Numbered from the stretch's first letter, positions 1 through 6,868 are shown. The stretch is DNA of 15,811 nt from CAUZFZ01 sp964431285 (GCA_964431285.1 CAYSJO010000520.1:1-15811), one strand, 5' to 3'. Numbers and translations are program-made. The notes: generated by a model not told the origin, from the letters alone.

Positions 1-300
1 AGAATTGACGTCTCCGACAACAACAAGCCAGTCGGGCGAGTGAGCCTGTAGAACTGGCTCGAAGGCCAGCATGATTCTGGCAGTCTGCTCCGCGTGCGAA
101 CCGCCGGAGATTCCGAGATGTTCGTCAGGCGCCGGCAGCCCGAGTTCCTCGAAGAATACATCCGACATTATCGAATCAAAATGCTGCCCTGTGTGAACAA
201 GTAGCTGAGAAATGTCATGATCAGTGGATCCCCCAGCAGCCATAATTGGGGCGACCTTCATGAAGTTCGGCCGTGCCCCGACGACATACATGAGCTTCAT
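1..300 (-). CDS. wecB: UDP-N-acetylglucosamine 2-epimerase (non-hydrolysing), N-terminal 100 residues, cut by window edge
   Basis: I translated this frame by hand; it is open from ATG at 300-298 to base 1. The start MKLMYVVGARPNFMKVAPIM matches the WecB family opening (GTRPEAIKMAPV type). It is followed by LLVHTGQH (residues 34-41) and by WLVVVGDVNS (91-100), which is the family's GDxxS/T nucleotide-sugar segment. The enzyme interconverts UDP-GlcNAc and UDP-ManNAc in the cytoplasm and so feeds surface glycan synthesis. The start codon overlaps the upstream glycosyltransferase stop in an ATGA (300-297). An AAGGG sits six bases before the ATG, so translation is probably coupled. It is the last visible gene of the minus-strand glycan operon. 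The C-terminal two thirds lie outside the window, so catalytic residues there cannot be checked. Confidence 0.9.
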   Translation of the reverse strand, partial: MKLMYVVGARPNFMKVAPIMAAGGSTDHDISQLLVHTGQHFDSIMSDVFFEELGLPAPDEHLGISGGSHAEQTARIMLAFEPVLQAHSPDWLVVVGDVNS

Positions 301-1376
301 GACGGGCCCTTCTCTGAGCTGACTGCCGAAGCTTCGAGTGCACAGCTAGAAGCTTTCTGCTCCTTTGAAGTGCGACTGAAGATAACCTCAATCAGTCCCT
401 GGACCATGCCACATCCGCGGAAGAATGCTCTCACCATTCCAAGAACGGGGAATGCGGCCGCGCGGAAGTAAAGTGCCCGCAGCATGCGACTCGTCATGGG
501 GATCTGCAGTAGAAGTAACAGAAAAAGTGGCACCGCTCCCCAGAGCGGTTGCCCGAATGTGACGCTAAGTGCAAGGGCGGGCACGGTGATCAGGGCAAGT
601 GGCGGCTGCGCGTAATCGATCAGACCTGCGTAGGAGTCACCCTTCGCTCGACCGGGGTGACGTCGGTAGAGATGGATACGGAACCGACTCGTGCAGAATT
701 GAGTCCGTAAGTACCGCCACAGACGTCTCGGGTGATGATGGCCGACGCGCGACGCGATCTCGAATCGCAGCTTCCATCCGGCGGAATGAATGCGAAAAGC
801 GAGATCCGCGTCCTGAGCCAGCTTCAGGGCTTCGTCGAAGCCATCAACTTCGTCGAGGACTTGTCGGCGGTAGAGCACATTGAACGTCGCCAGGAAATTG
901 ACGTCCGGCGGCATGCGTCGATGACGGGCGACGATCTCTTCGTGGATCAGCGTCGCCAGCAGTGAATCGGGATAGAGATTCCCGTAGCTGCCGCCTGAGC
1001 CCGCGACGTCGGGATCGTCGAGGTGCGGCAGTAGTGTCTGAAGTGCATCTGGTTCGGCGACGCAGTCGCTGTCGATAAACCAGATCAGGTCTGCATCGTC
1101 GGCGGCTCGCCAGCCGAGATTGCGCGCAGCTCCCGGGCCGTCTCCGCCGCCTGCCAGAATTTGAAATCGTGCGTGGTCTAGACGCCCGGACAGCAGATTC
1201 TGAGCGATCGATCGCGAGTCGTCCGTCGAACCGTCATCGACGAATATGATCTGAGACAACTCGCCGGACTCAGCCCGCGGGATCACCGATTCGAGGCAGT
1301 GACTCAGCGTTCCCGCGCAATCGCGTCCAGGAATGACCAGCGTGATTGATGGCGGATTGCTCGTGGCGTCACTCAC
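297..1376 (-). CDS. Family 2 glycosyltransferase with C-terminal membrane segments
   Basis: This is a GT2 (GT-A fold) enzyme of about 359 residues. After a short leader come SITLVIPGRD, the nucleotide-binding IIFVDDGSTDDS (about residues 43-54), an ARNLGWRAA helix, and the metal-binding WFIDSDC (DSD about 102-104). GFDEALKLAQDADLAFRI is the usual acceptor/catalytic segment. The last 100 residues hold one or two hydrophobic stretches (PLALITVPALALSV and PLFLLLLLQIP), so it is probably membrane associated. The sugar and acceptor are unknown. I chose GTG at 1376 because GGAG lies six bases upstream. A GTG at 1388 is in frame but has no ribosome site and would give 363 residues. The start overlaps the DUF2304 gene and the stop overlaps wecB (ATGA), so it sits mid-operon. 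Confidence 0.88.
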   Translation of the reverse strand: MSDATSNPPSITLVIPGRDCAGTLSHCLESVIPRAESGELSQIIFVDDGSTDDSRSIAQNLLSGRLDHARFQILAGGGDGPGAARNLGWRAADDADLIWFIDSDCVAEPDALQTLLPHLDDPDVAGSGGSYGNLYPDSLLATLIHEEIVARHRRMPPDVNFLATFNVLYRRQVLDEVDGFDEALKLAQDADLAFRIHSAGWKLRFEIASRVGHHHPRRLWRYLRTQFCTSRFRIHLYRRHPGRAKGDSYAGLIDYAQPPLALITVPALALSVTFGQPLWGAVPLFLLLLLQIPMTSRMLRALYFRAAAFPVLGMVRAFFRGCGMVQGLIEVIFSRTSKEQKASSCALEASAVSSEKGPS

Positions 1377-1800
1377 GGCGTTCTCCACTGTCGCCGGGAG
1401 GATCGCCTGACGTGATCGGTGCTTCGGATGAGACTCCCCACCTGGGAAGGCCCACGCTCAACTCAGGCAGGCCGGAACCCGGTTGAGCAGTCCGGAGCGC
1501 TTCCCGGCGGGCGAGCAGCACGATGTCCTGACGCATCCGGAATTGCTGACTGTAGAGATGAAACAGCACGGCGGGCATCACCAGCATGAAGACGTAAAAA
1601 ACGAAGTCGGTTCCGCGGCCGATGCCGACCAATCGAGCCAGCGAGGTGGCCGCCTCCGGATCGGCAATGAGAACTGCGGCGGCAATCCAGACGGCTGTCC
1701 GCAACAATTGGACGCGGCGTCGGTCGCGTACGAATCGGGCCAGCTCAGCAACCGTCACAACGGCCAAAACCGGCAGCATAGTCCACTGAAACACGTTCAT
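1369..1800 (-). CDS. DUF2304 family small membrane protein
   Basis: The protein has 143 residues, with two or three hydrophobic segments in the first 85: WTMLPVLAVVTVAEL, LLRTAVWIAAAVLIADPEAA, and FVFYVFMLVMPAVLFHLYSQQ. The middle motif LARLVGIGRGTDFVFYV, followed by a polar amphipathic helix ending LARREAL, is the DUF2304 signature. The family has no assigned reaction. Its members are usually beside a DPM1-like GT2, as here, and may help that enzyme at the membrane; this is inferred from neighbourhood. The last 40 residues are Pro/Gly/Ser-rich and look disordered. GGGAGG eight bases before the ATG, and an ATGA overlap with the upstream gene (1800-1797), support the start. Confidence 0.82.
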   Translation of the reverse strand: MNVFQWTMLPVLAVVTVAELARFVRDRRRVQLLRTAVWIAAAVLIADPEAATSLARLVGIGRGTDFVFYVFMLVMPAVLFHLYSQQFRMRQDIVLLARREALRTAQPGSGLPELSVGLPRWGVSSEAPITSGDPPGDSGERRE

Positions 1801-2606
1801 CGCGAGAACCTCCCGAGCAGAAGCTGGCCGGTAATTCGAAGGGCTGCCAGCGAGCTTTGGCCTTTGAGCAGTGTCTCTTCGTGGTACGTGATCGTCACCG
1901 GAACTTCTTTGTACCGCAGCCGGTGTCGCACGATCTCATCAAGAATCTCCGACGCGTGCGCCATATGCGGCTGACGGATCTCAATCGTTTCGGCCGCATG
2001 CCTGCTAAGGGCGCGGAAACCGTTGTGGACATCGCTGACACGAATGCCTGAAACCAGCCGCGTGAAGATGATGCCGGCCTTGAGAGTTATCCAACGCGTC
2101 CACGGCATACGAATTGTCCGGCCGAGAAATCGCGACCCCAATGCGACGTCGGCCTGCTGCTCCAGCACTGGCCGAATCAGTTGCGGGATTTCACGTGCAT
2201 CGTGTTGACCGTCTCCGTCGAAAGTCACGATCGCTTCGGCTCCGCGACAGAGCGCGAAATCGATCCCCGTCTTCAGTGCGGCTCCCTGACCGCAGTTGAT
2301 GGGATGCCGCACGACCCATACGGGAAACCGGCCTGCAACGTCAGGCGTGTCGTCTCGGGAGCCGTCGTCAACAACGACCACGTTCCAGCGGCCGTCGCAG
2401 ACTGTTTCATTTGCTGCTGCTCCTGCACCTGGGTTCGAGCAGACTGTTTCGTTTGCTGCTGCTATGGCACCAGAGTTCGAGCAGCAGACTGTTTCGAGCG
2501 TGTCTCCCAGACGCCGGCCTTCGTTGTACGCGGCGATGACCAGCCAGACTGAATCGGCCGGTTGCCGCGACTGGCCATCGGCAGGACGTTCGATCGATGT
2601 CGTCAT
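1797..2606 (-). CDS. DPM1-like polyprenyl-phosphate glycosyltransferase (GT2) with an internal repeat insertion
   Basis: A GT2 enzyme of 269 residues resembling dolichyl/undecaprenyl-phosphate mannose or glucose synthases. Visible motifs are AAYNEG (25-30), VVVVDDGS (76-83), CGQGAALKTGI (105-115), the metal site TFDGDGQH (128-135), ALGSRF (155-160) and SDVHNGFRAL (191-200). The last two are typical of the DPM1/GtrB branch. Such enzymes load one sugar onto a polyprenyl phosphate for later membrane glycosyltransferases. Residues 41-70 are an extra segment made of two near-identical 14-15 residue units ending ANETVC. It lies in the loop between the first strand/helix and the DDGS strand, and removing it restores a normal-length domain. 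The ATG has GGGAGG six bases upstream and overlaps the TMTC-like gene's stop (ATGA, 2606-2603). Confidence 0.9.
   Translation of the reverse strand: MTTSIERPADGQSRQPADSVWLVIAAYNEGRRLGDTLETVCCSNSGAIAAANETVCSNPGAGAAANETVCDGRWNVVVVDDGSRDDTPDVAGRFPVWVVRHPINCGQGAALKTGIDFALCRGAEAIVTFDGDGQHDAREIPQLIRPVLEQQADVALGSRFLGRTIRMPWTRWITLKAGIIFTRLVSGIRVSDVHNGFRALSRHAAETIEIRQPHMAHASEILDEIVRHRLRYKEVPVTITYHEETLLKGQSSLAALRITGQLLLGRFSR
2399..2495 (-). repeat. In-frame tandem repeat (42 + 45 bp plus a 10-bp partial copy) inside the DPM1-like gene
   Basis: On the plus strand, copy 1 spans 2399-2440, copy 2 spans 2441-2485 (three bases longer by an extra AGC), and a partial copy AGACTGTTTC spans 2486-2495. Both full copies begin AGACTGTTTC, contain TTTGCTGCTGCT and end GTTCGAGC or AGTTCGAGC. 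They differ by scattered substitutions. Unit lengths are multiples of three, so the coding frame is kept and the gene gains about 29 residues. No other copy is seen in this window. Confidence 0.9.
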
Positions 2607-4663
2607 GATTGACCTCCCGACTGCTGCCAGCCCTGGCCCGCCGAGTAGGTCGCCAGACGTTTGGCAATGTTCTCTCGGAGCTCGTCACGATTTGCCTCTG
2701 CGGCCAGTTCCACCGCCCGCTCGGCTGCAGTCGCTGCTTCGTCGAAGCGGCCGACTCGGGCCAGAGCGGCCGCGTACGTGTCCCACACGAGCGGACTGCC
2801 GCTGTCTTCCACCCGACAGTGGTCGGCGAGGATCCGCAGTGCCCGCTCGCCGTCGAGCAGGGATTCGTTCGACGATGTGGCATGAATCCAGGCCAGCCGT
2901 CGGGCTGATCTTTCAAACTGAGGATGCGCGGCCAGACACTCCTGCAGATGCGGAACGGCTGCGGCCTCGTCGTCCAGATCAATAAGCACGGCTGCGAGGT
3001 TGTATCGAGCCTGTGGAAGATTCAATTGGGTCGCCGCGTCGAACGCGACGCGAGCATCTTCAAGCCGGCCTTCCGCGTGCAGCGTCACGCCCAGACCGTT
3101 GTGAGCCTGCGGGAGATCGGGCTCCAGCCGGATCGCCTCGCGATAGCTGGCAATGGCGGCGTCTGATTGTCCCTGCACTCGGCGGACGTCAGCCATCGCG
3201 ACGTGAAACTCAGCGACAGGAATTCCGATGTCGATTGCGGCAGCGAATTCCGCCTGCGCTTCCGTGATCTTTCCCAATCTCCGCAGTTCGAGACCAAGAC
3301 AATAGTGGGCTCGCGGATTCTCGGGTCGCCGGGCGATCGTATCGGTCCACAGCGACACTCCGGATCGATAGTCCAGATTCCTGAGATGTGTTCGCCAGGC
3401 CAGCGGGATGACGACCAGAAACGCCAGCGGCACGGCGAGCATCGCCGCCGGCACATTCAAACGCGAGGCGGATGTCCTGATCAGCAGCGACGTGCCGCAG
3501 ACTGTTCCAGTCACAACCGCTGCCAGCGGAAGATACATGCGGTGTTCGACTGCAGGATCGAAAACCGGCACAAAGCTGGATGTCGGAGCCAGGTACAGCA
3601 GCGGTGCCAGCAGAATAAAGCCGGCCGCACGTCGCTGATACGTCCACCAGAGTCCAAGACCGACGATCACCAGTATCACTCCACCAAGCGGCAGATAAAC
3701 GCCGGGGGAATCCTGAATCTGCCAGCCATAGTCAAAACAAAGATCATCTGGCCAGAAGGACAAACGCAGATAATTCAGCAGCACTTCGGGTTCTGTCCGC
3801 AGGTATTCCCACGGGCTGATCGCCTTGAGATTGAAGCCCATCCCCGAGTTGCGGGAAGGGTCGGGAATGATCCAGCGGCTGACACTCGGGGCAAACCAGA
3901 GCCACGGAGAACAAAGCAGCAGAGAGAAAAGCCAGCGCCGCAACAAACTGCCGTCGGGGAGTGGATCGCCTTTGTTGACCGCGCCCGCTGTATGGGACGC
4001 CCGCAGGATGGTGTGCCCAAAGGCGAGAGCGATGAACGGAATCATCGCCATCGGTTCCTTACTGAGAGTTCCGAACCAGGCGGCGAGGCCGGCCGGCACG
4101 ATCCACCAGCGACATCCTCGCGCCGTTTGAGTCTGCGCGAACAGCACCAGCAGACCGCACAAGGCCGCCAGTGATTCATATCGTTGCACGACGTAAGTCA
4201 CGCCCTGCGTTGTCAGCGGATGCACGCCCCAGATTGCCGCACAGCACCACGCCGTCCACAAAGATGATGCCCGTGTCCAGCCACGCTGTTCTAACGAGGG
4301 GAGAGTCAGCACGTTGCGCACCAGCAACAGCAGCACAATCGCCGATGAGAGATGAATCAGAAGATTCACCGCGTGATAGCCAGTCGGATCCAGGCCGCCC
4401 ACAGCGAAGTTCAAAGCAAATGTGTAGAGACCGACGGGCCGATTGTGTGTGACGAACTCATTCAGCGGCCACAGATGCCGAATTTTGGGCTCATCAATGA
4501 TTGCTCCCTTGTCGTCGAAATGAAAACTGCCGCCCATCGACGCGGACCACGACAGCAGAATGAGTCCGCAAAGCAGCACCAGCGAACCGGCCACCGCAAC
4601 TGAGGACACTGTTCCGGCTTCTGCAGAGGTCGCTACTGCCTCCGAGCTCGTTGTTTGAACCAC
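2603..4663 (-). CDS. TMTC-like GT-C membrane glycosyltransferase with C-terminal TPR domain
   Basis: A two-part protein of 686 residues. The first 425 residues are a polytopic membrane domain. It has GGSFHFDDKG (44-53, with the acidic D50-D51 pair in the first external loop), HNRPVGLYTFALN (73-85), HPLTTQGVTYVVQRYES (148-164), LSKEPMAMIPF (200-210) and VEHRMYLPL (372-380). This is the layout of GT-C enzymes related to eukaryotic TMTC O-mannosyltransferases, which use a polyprenyl-phosphate sugar. Residues about 447-590 are TPR units such as AIASYREAIRLEPDLPQAHNG, followed by a last TPR-like helix pair near 628-655. The likely role is transfer of a lipid-linked sugar to a protein or glycan outside the membrane; donor and acceptor are unknown. 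The start is GTG with GGGAG seven bases upstream. It is the first gene of the minus-strand operon. Confidence 0.85.
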   Translation of the reverse strand: MVQTTSSEAVATSAEAGTVSSVAVAGSLVLLCGLILLSWSASMGGSFHFDDKGAIIDEPKIRHLWPLNEFVTHNRPVGLYTFALNFAVGGLDPTGYHAVNLLIHLSSAIVLLLLVRNVLTLPSLEQRGWTRASSLWTAWCCAAIWGVHPLTTQGVTYVVQRYESLAALCGLLVLFAQTQTARGCRWWIVPAGLAAWFGTLSKEPMAMIPFIALAFGHTILRASHTAGAVNKGDPLPDGSLLRRWLFSLLLCSPWLWFAPSVSRWIIPDPSRNSGMGFNLKAISPWEYLRTEPEVLLNYLRLSFWPDDLCFDYGWQIQDSPGVYLPLGGVILVIVGLGLWWTYQRRAAGFILLAPLLYLAPTSSFVPVFDPAVEHRMYLPLAAVVTGTVCGTSLLIRTSASRLNVPAAMLAVPLAFLVVIPLAWRTHLRNLDYRSGVSLWTDTIARRPENPRAHYCLGLELRRLGKITEAQAEFAAAIDIGIPVAEFHVAMADVRRVQGQSDAAIASYREAIRLEPDLPQAHNGLGVTLHAEGRLEDARVAFDAATQLNLPQARYNLAAVLIDLDDEAAAVPHLQECLAAHPQFERSARRLAWIHATSSNESLLDGERALRILADHCRVEDSGSPLVWDTYAAALARVGRFDEAATAAERAVELAAEANRDELRENIAKRLATYSAGQGWQQSGGQS

Positions 4664-4854
4664 TCCGTATCTCCCAGCAGGCCATCAGATCTGCCAGTCC
4701 GTTGACGGCACTGCTTCTACTTGTCCCGTGCCTGTTGTTTCACGAGGCCTCTACCAGCGGGATGCATCCTGCGGCCGCACTCGTCCTACAGTTTGACATG
4801 ACTTGCGTGAATTGCCTAATTGCAATCTTTTCTCAAAACTGTGGAATCCGTGCA

Positions 4855-4882
4855 TTGACTTCAATCTGCACTTGAGTATCTT
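4855..4882 (+). promoter_or_regulatory. Candidate sigma70-type promoter for the pilin transcript
   Basis: TTGACT (4855-4860, five of six matches to the -35 consensus), a 16-base spacer, then TATCTT (4877-4882, four of six to the -10 consensus). The expected start near 4888-4890 would give a leader of about 130 bases before the flp ATG. This is the best match I found in the divergent 358-bp gap. I see no equally convincing promoter for the minus-strand glycan operon. Confidence 0.45.
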
Positions 4883-4884
4883 TA

Positions 4885-4899
4885 TGCAACTTGGTTGCA
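4885..4899 (+). promoter_or_regulatory. Perfect 6-bp dyad at the expected transcription start (operator-like)
   Basis: TGCAAC, a three-base TTG centre, then GTTGCA. The dyad starts three bases after the candidate -10 box, so it would overlap the transcription start. That position suits a repressor operator, or a short 5' hairpin in the RNA. No regulator is identified. Confidence 0.4.
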
Positions 4900-4909
4900 G
4901 ATTCAATCG

Positions 4910-4988
4910 AGGCCTGAGTTCGGTGTCGCAAAAAGTGAGGGCAGGCGACCCAACCGGGGGGCCTGAAACAATGTCTTGTTCACTGCCC
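4910..4988 (+). promoter_or_regulatory. Structured 5' leader of the pilin mRNA with possible pseudoknot
   Basis: Three nested stems can form: AGGCC (4910-4914) with GGCCT (4960-4964), CGGT (4921-4924) with ACCG (4953-4956), and GTCGC (4925-4929) with GCGAC (4945-4949). The 15-base apical loop (4930-4944) ends in GGGCAG, which is complementary to CTGCCC at 4983-4988. The second element ends 33 bases before the flp start. The pairings are read directly from sequence. I do not recognise a known riboswitch class. Confidence 0.45.
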
Positions 4989-5021
4989 GTCTTAATCAAT
5001 TATTTCACGAGGACTGTTGTG

Positions 5022-5342
5022 ATGAAGAACATGCTGGGAAGAATTCGAAATCGGAAGGGTCAGGGACTGGTTGAATACGGAATCCTGATCGGCGGCGTGG
5101 CGCTGGTCTGCCTGGCGGCCACGGCTGTTCTGGGCCACAAGACGAACGACCTGATTTCGGTCGTTGCCGGTGTCCTGCCGGGTGCTCACGCCGACGACAA
5201 CGGCCCGATCATAAGTGGCAAGCTGGTCCAGACCACCGACGCCAATGGAGGCATCGCTCTGAGCCTTACCGCCACGGGTGGGACGATGAGCAGCAACCTC
5301 GGTATCACAAACGTGGGCGCGCTCGTCCTCGAAGCCGAGTAA
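5022..5342 (+). CDS. flp: Flp/Tad-type pilin with an extended C-terminal region
   Basis: This is the major-type IVb prepilin of the Tad system, 106 residues long. A basic leader, MKNMLGRIRNRKG, is followed by the prepilin site G|QGLVEYG. Cleavage is expected after G13, leaving Glu at +5 and Tyr at +6. The hydrophobic assembly helix GILIGGVALVCLAATAVLG follows. Flp pilins usually have about 50-70 residues. Here about 55 more follow the helix, rich in Gly, Ser and Thr, and could form a surface domain. The start is set by GAGGA eight bases before the ATG and by the leader; the frame stays open upstream to 4803, but that would put a non-prepilin extension in front. A hairpin and a strong terminator follow, so this is probably a highly expressed monocistronic unit with weak readthrough into cpaA. 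Confidence 0.9.
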   Translation: MKNMLGRIRNRKGQGLVEYGILIGGVALVCLAATAVLGHKTNDLISVVAGVLPGAHADDNGPIISGKLVQTTDANGGIALSLTATGGTMSSNLGITNVGALVLEAE

Positions 5343-5386
5343 GGGCCGTTCGGGGCCTGACCGCAGTTCGGATTGCGAATGGCCCT
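5342..5386 (+). other. Hairpin at the pilin stop codon
   Basis: AGGGCCGTTCG (5342-5352) pairs with CGAATGGCCCT (5376-5386): eleven pairs including one G-T, around a 23-base loop. It begins on the last base of the stop codon and has no T-run after it. It is more likely an mRNA 3' stabilising structure than a terminator. Confidence 0.5.
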
Positions 5387-5404
5387 GGAGTGACGGGAAT
5401 CAGG

Positions 5405-5446
5405 AAGCCTGTTCGCACACAAGGTCGGTTGCGGACAGGCTTTTTC
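5405..5446 (+). terminator. Rho-independent terminator after flp
   Basis: AAGCCTGTTCGCA (5405-5417) pairs with TGCGGACAGGCTT (5430-5442) with one mismatch, over a 12-base loop, and runs into TTTTTCGTTT. It lies only 20 bases before the cpaA start. It should limit transcription of the assembly genes relative to the pilin. Confidence 0.88.
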
Positions 5447-5465
5447 GTTTCAGGCGAAGGTTCTC

Positions 5466-5909
5466 ATGATGCTGGTACCAGTCGTTGCCTGCCTTGTTGC
5501 TACCTGGCACGACGTCCGTACGCGCGAGATTCCTGACACGGTCTCGGCAGTCCTGGCTGTGGCAGGAATCGTGGCGACGTGGATGGGCTGGATTCATGGC
5601 GGTTGGTTGCCGTGCATCACGGGGGGCGTCCTGGGATTTCTTCTGGTGCTGCCATTCTCCTTGAGTGGCGGCATCGGTGGAGGTGATCTGAAACTTGTGG
5701 CCGCGCTGGGAATTTGGCTTGGGCCGCTACCGTTGATCCAGGCTCTCTTCTGGACGGCTCTGGCCGGAGTTGCCTGTGCCGTGATCGCGAAAGCCCGGAA
5801 GCAGAAGGACTTTGCCTACGTCCCCGCGATTACGGCTGGACTGATGATCTCCATCGTGTTTCCGTCGGCACTGCCACAACTTGTTTCGAGCCTGCAGTCA
5901 GTGCTGTAA
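5466..5909 (+). CDS. cpaA: Tad prepilin peptidase CpaA/TadV (A24 family)
   Basis: An inner-membrane aspartic peptidase of 147 residues that would cleave the Flp leader. The two A24 catalytic aspartates are visible: D16 in WHDVRTREIPD and D74 in GGIGGGDLKLVAALGIWLG (the GxGD motif). About five to six hydrophobic segments are present. It lacks the N-terminal zinc/methylase domain of PilD, as expected for the short CpaA class. GAAGG lies five bases before ATG 5466; the ATG at 5469 is equally possible. It follows the pilin terminator by 20 bases, so expression probably depends on readthrough. The next 161 bases hold only a short direct repeat (TGACAG at 5923 and 5941) and no clear promoter. Confidence 0.92.
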   Translation: MMLVPVVACLVATWHDVRTREIPDTVSAVLAVAGIVATWMGWIHGGWLPCITGGVLGFLLVLPFSLSGGIGGGDLKLVAALGIWLGPLPLIQALFWTALAGVACAVIAKARKQKDFAYVPAITAGLMISIVFPSALPQLVSSLQSVL

Positions 5910-6070
5910 CTCGGGTTATACGTGACAGTCTGGAGCGAAATGACAGCCTGCGTATCTCAATGGGATGGAAACAGCTGATACAGCCTGACGCCAGTTGCTA
6001 ATGACATGCAGGACAGGGTGTAATGCTGTCGCCGGAGTTTTGAATTCGCCGAATCAGTGGGACTTCCGTC

Positions 6071-6850
6071 ATGGCCGCGCGCCGTACAGCAAGACATAGT
6101 TCGGGTGGGCTGGGAACGGCTCTGCTGGTGGTCGGCGCCATCTTTCTGACGAGTCTGACCGGAGTCGGTTTGTGGGCTGCCGGCGTCTTCGCGAGGTCAG
6201 ATGCTCCTGCCCCGGTTTCCCGCAAAGGACAGGTCGCCTGTCCGGCCCTCGCCCGCGAGGTGCAGACTTATTCCAAAGTCACACGCGAGGATCTGGTCAA
6301 TCCTCAAACCGGCCAGCTCAACGTCGTATGGCTGCCTGAAGCCGCGCAGGACAAAGCACTGCGGGACGTGTCTCAGATCATGGGTCGCGTGGTGGCCCGC
6401 GATAAGTCGGTGGGTTCAGTACTGTCTGAATCCGATTTCTTTCCAAAAGGAACGCGGCCCGGGATCACGGCGGGGGCTCCGCCGGGATCAGTCGTGCTGA
6501 CTGTTCCTGCCGGTCGGATCGAGGGTCTGGAATTGCTCCACGACGGCGATCACTTTACGCTCCAGGCTCGCCTGGCGGACGCGATTCGCCCCGCGTTTCC
6601 GCAATTGGAGTGGGCGACAGTTCAGGGCGGCCGACTCGCTCCCGAACATGAAGTGACTCAGCGCGAACTTCGATCGGGAATACGAACGGTCGTCGAGCTT
6701 GCAGTTGTCATCCGGTCGGCCGAGGCAACTAGCCTGAATGAGACTAAGGCAGCGGGAACCAACAGCCGGCGGTCGGGCACTGATGCTGACGATCAGAGCG
6801 GCGAAGTGATCTCCATCGCTGTTCCAGCAGAGCAGGCGGTGTCAGTCTAA
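6071..6850 (+). CDS. cpaB: CpaB/RcpC pilus assembly protein, first module, C-terminus apparently cut by a TAA
   Basis: A SAF-domain protein of the Tad system, 259 residues, thought to sit in the periplasm and work with the outer-membrane secretin. Residues 14-40 form a single N-terminal membrane anchor (GTALLVVGAIFLTSLTGVGL). The SAF core is about 58-127, including LAREVQTYSKVTREDL and FPKGTRPGITAGAPPGS. The homologous downstream module shows that the family continues after VPAE with a helix and a last strand. Here the frame hits TAA at 6848, seven codons further a second TAA at 6866, and then reads LLEVGHSSQPDG, which looks like that missing strand. A GGGA eight bases before the ATG supports the start. 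The protein may be shortened but still anchored and stable, or it may be the front half of a broken fusion. Confidence 0.85.
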   Translation: MAARRTARHSSGGLGTALLVVGAIFLTSLTGVGLWAAGVFARSDAPAPVSRKGQVACPALAREVQTYSKVTREDLVNPQTGQLNVVWLPEAAQDKALRDVSQIMGRVVARDKSVGSVLSESDFFPKGTRPGITAGAPPGSVVLTVPAGRIEGLELLHDGDHFTLQARLADAIRPAFPQLEWATVQGGRLAPEHEVTQRELRSGIRTVVELAVVIRSAEATSLNETKAAGTNSRRSGTDADDQSGEVISIAVPAEQAVSV

Positions 6851-6868
6851 CAGATGCTGAAACTCTAA
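6848..6868 (+). other. Two in-frame TAA codons between the CpaB modules
   Basis: TAA at 6848-6850 and TAA at 6866-6868 are separated by five codons (QMLKL). They are the only stops in the frame from 6071 to 8173. Sequence after the second stop resembles the family's final strand, so these look like late nonsense changes, a recoding site, or sequence errors. Confidence 0.7.

Noticed and set aside
2399..2495. CRISPR or VNTR array
   Set aside because: There are only two and a part copies, without unique spacers, and they are read in frame inside a gene; simple tandem duplication explains it.
3167..4174. Long plus-strand open frame (335 codons) opposite the TMTC-like gene
   Set aside because: Arg/Gln-rich translation without family features; the minus strand carries clear motifs over the same bases.
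4801..4960. Sigma54 (-24/-12) promoter before flp
   Set aside because: GG and GC pairs exist, but none has the required 10-base spacing with the flanking consensus.
4921..4970. c-di-GMP (GEMM-I or GEMM-II) riboswitch
   Set aside because: GGCCTGAAAC resembles one GEMM fragment, but the conserved GCAAAGCC junction and the expected stem order are absent.
4803..5021. Upstream extension of the flp frame giving a 179-residue protein
   Set aside because: It would place 73 unrelated residues before the prepilin leader and use no ribosome site; the stretch holds the promoter and leader structure instead.
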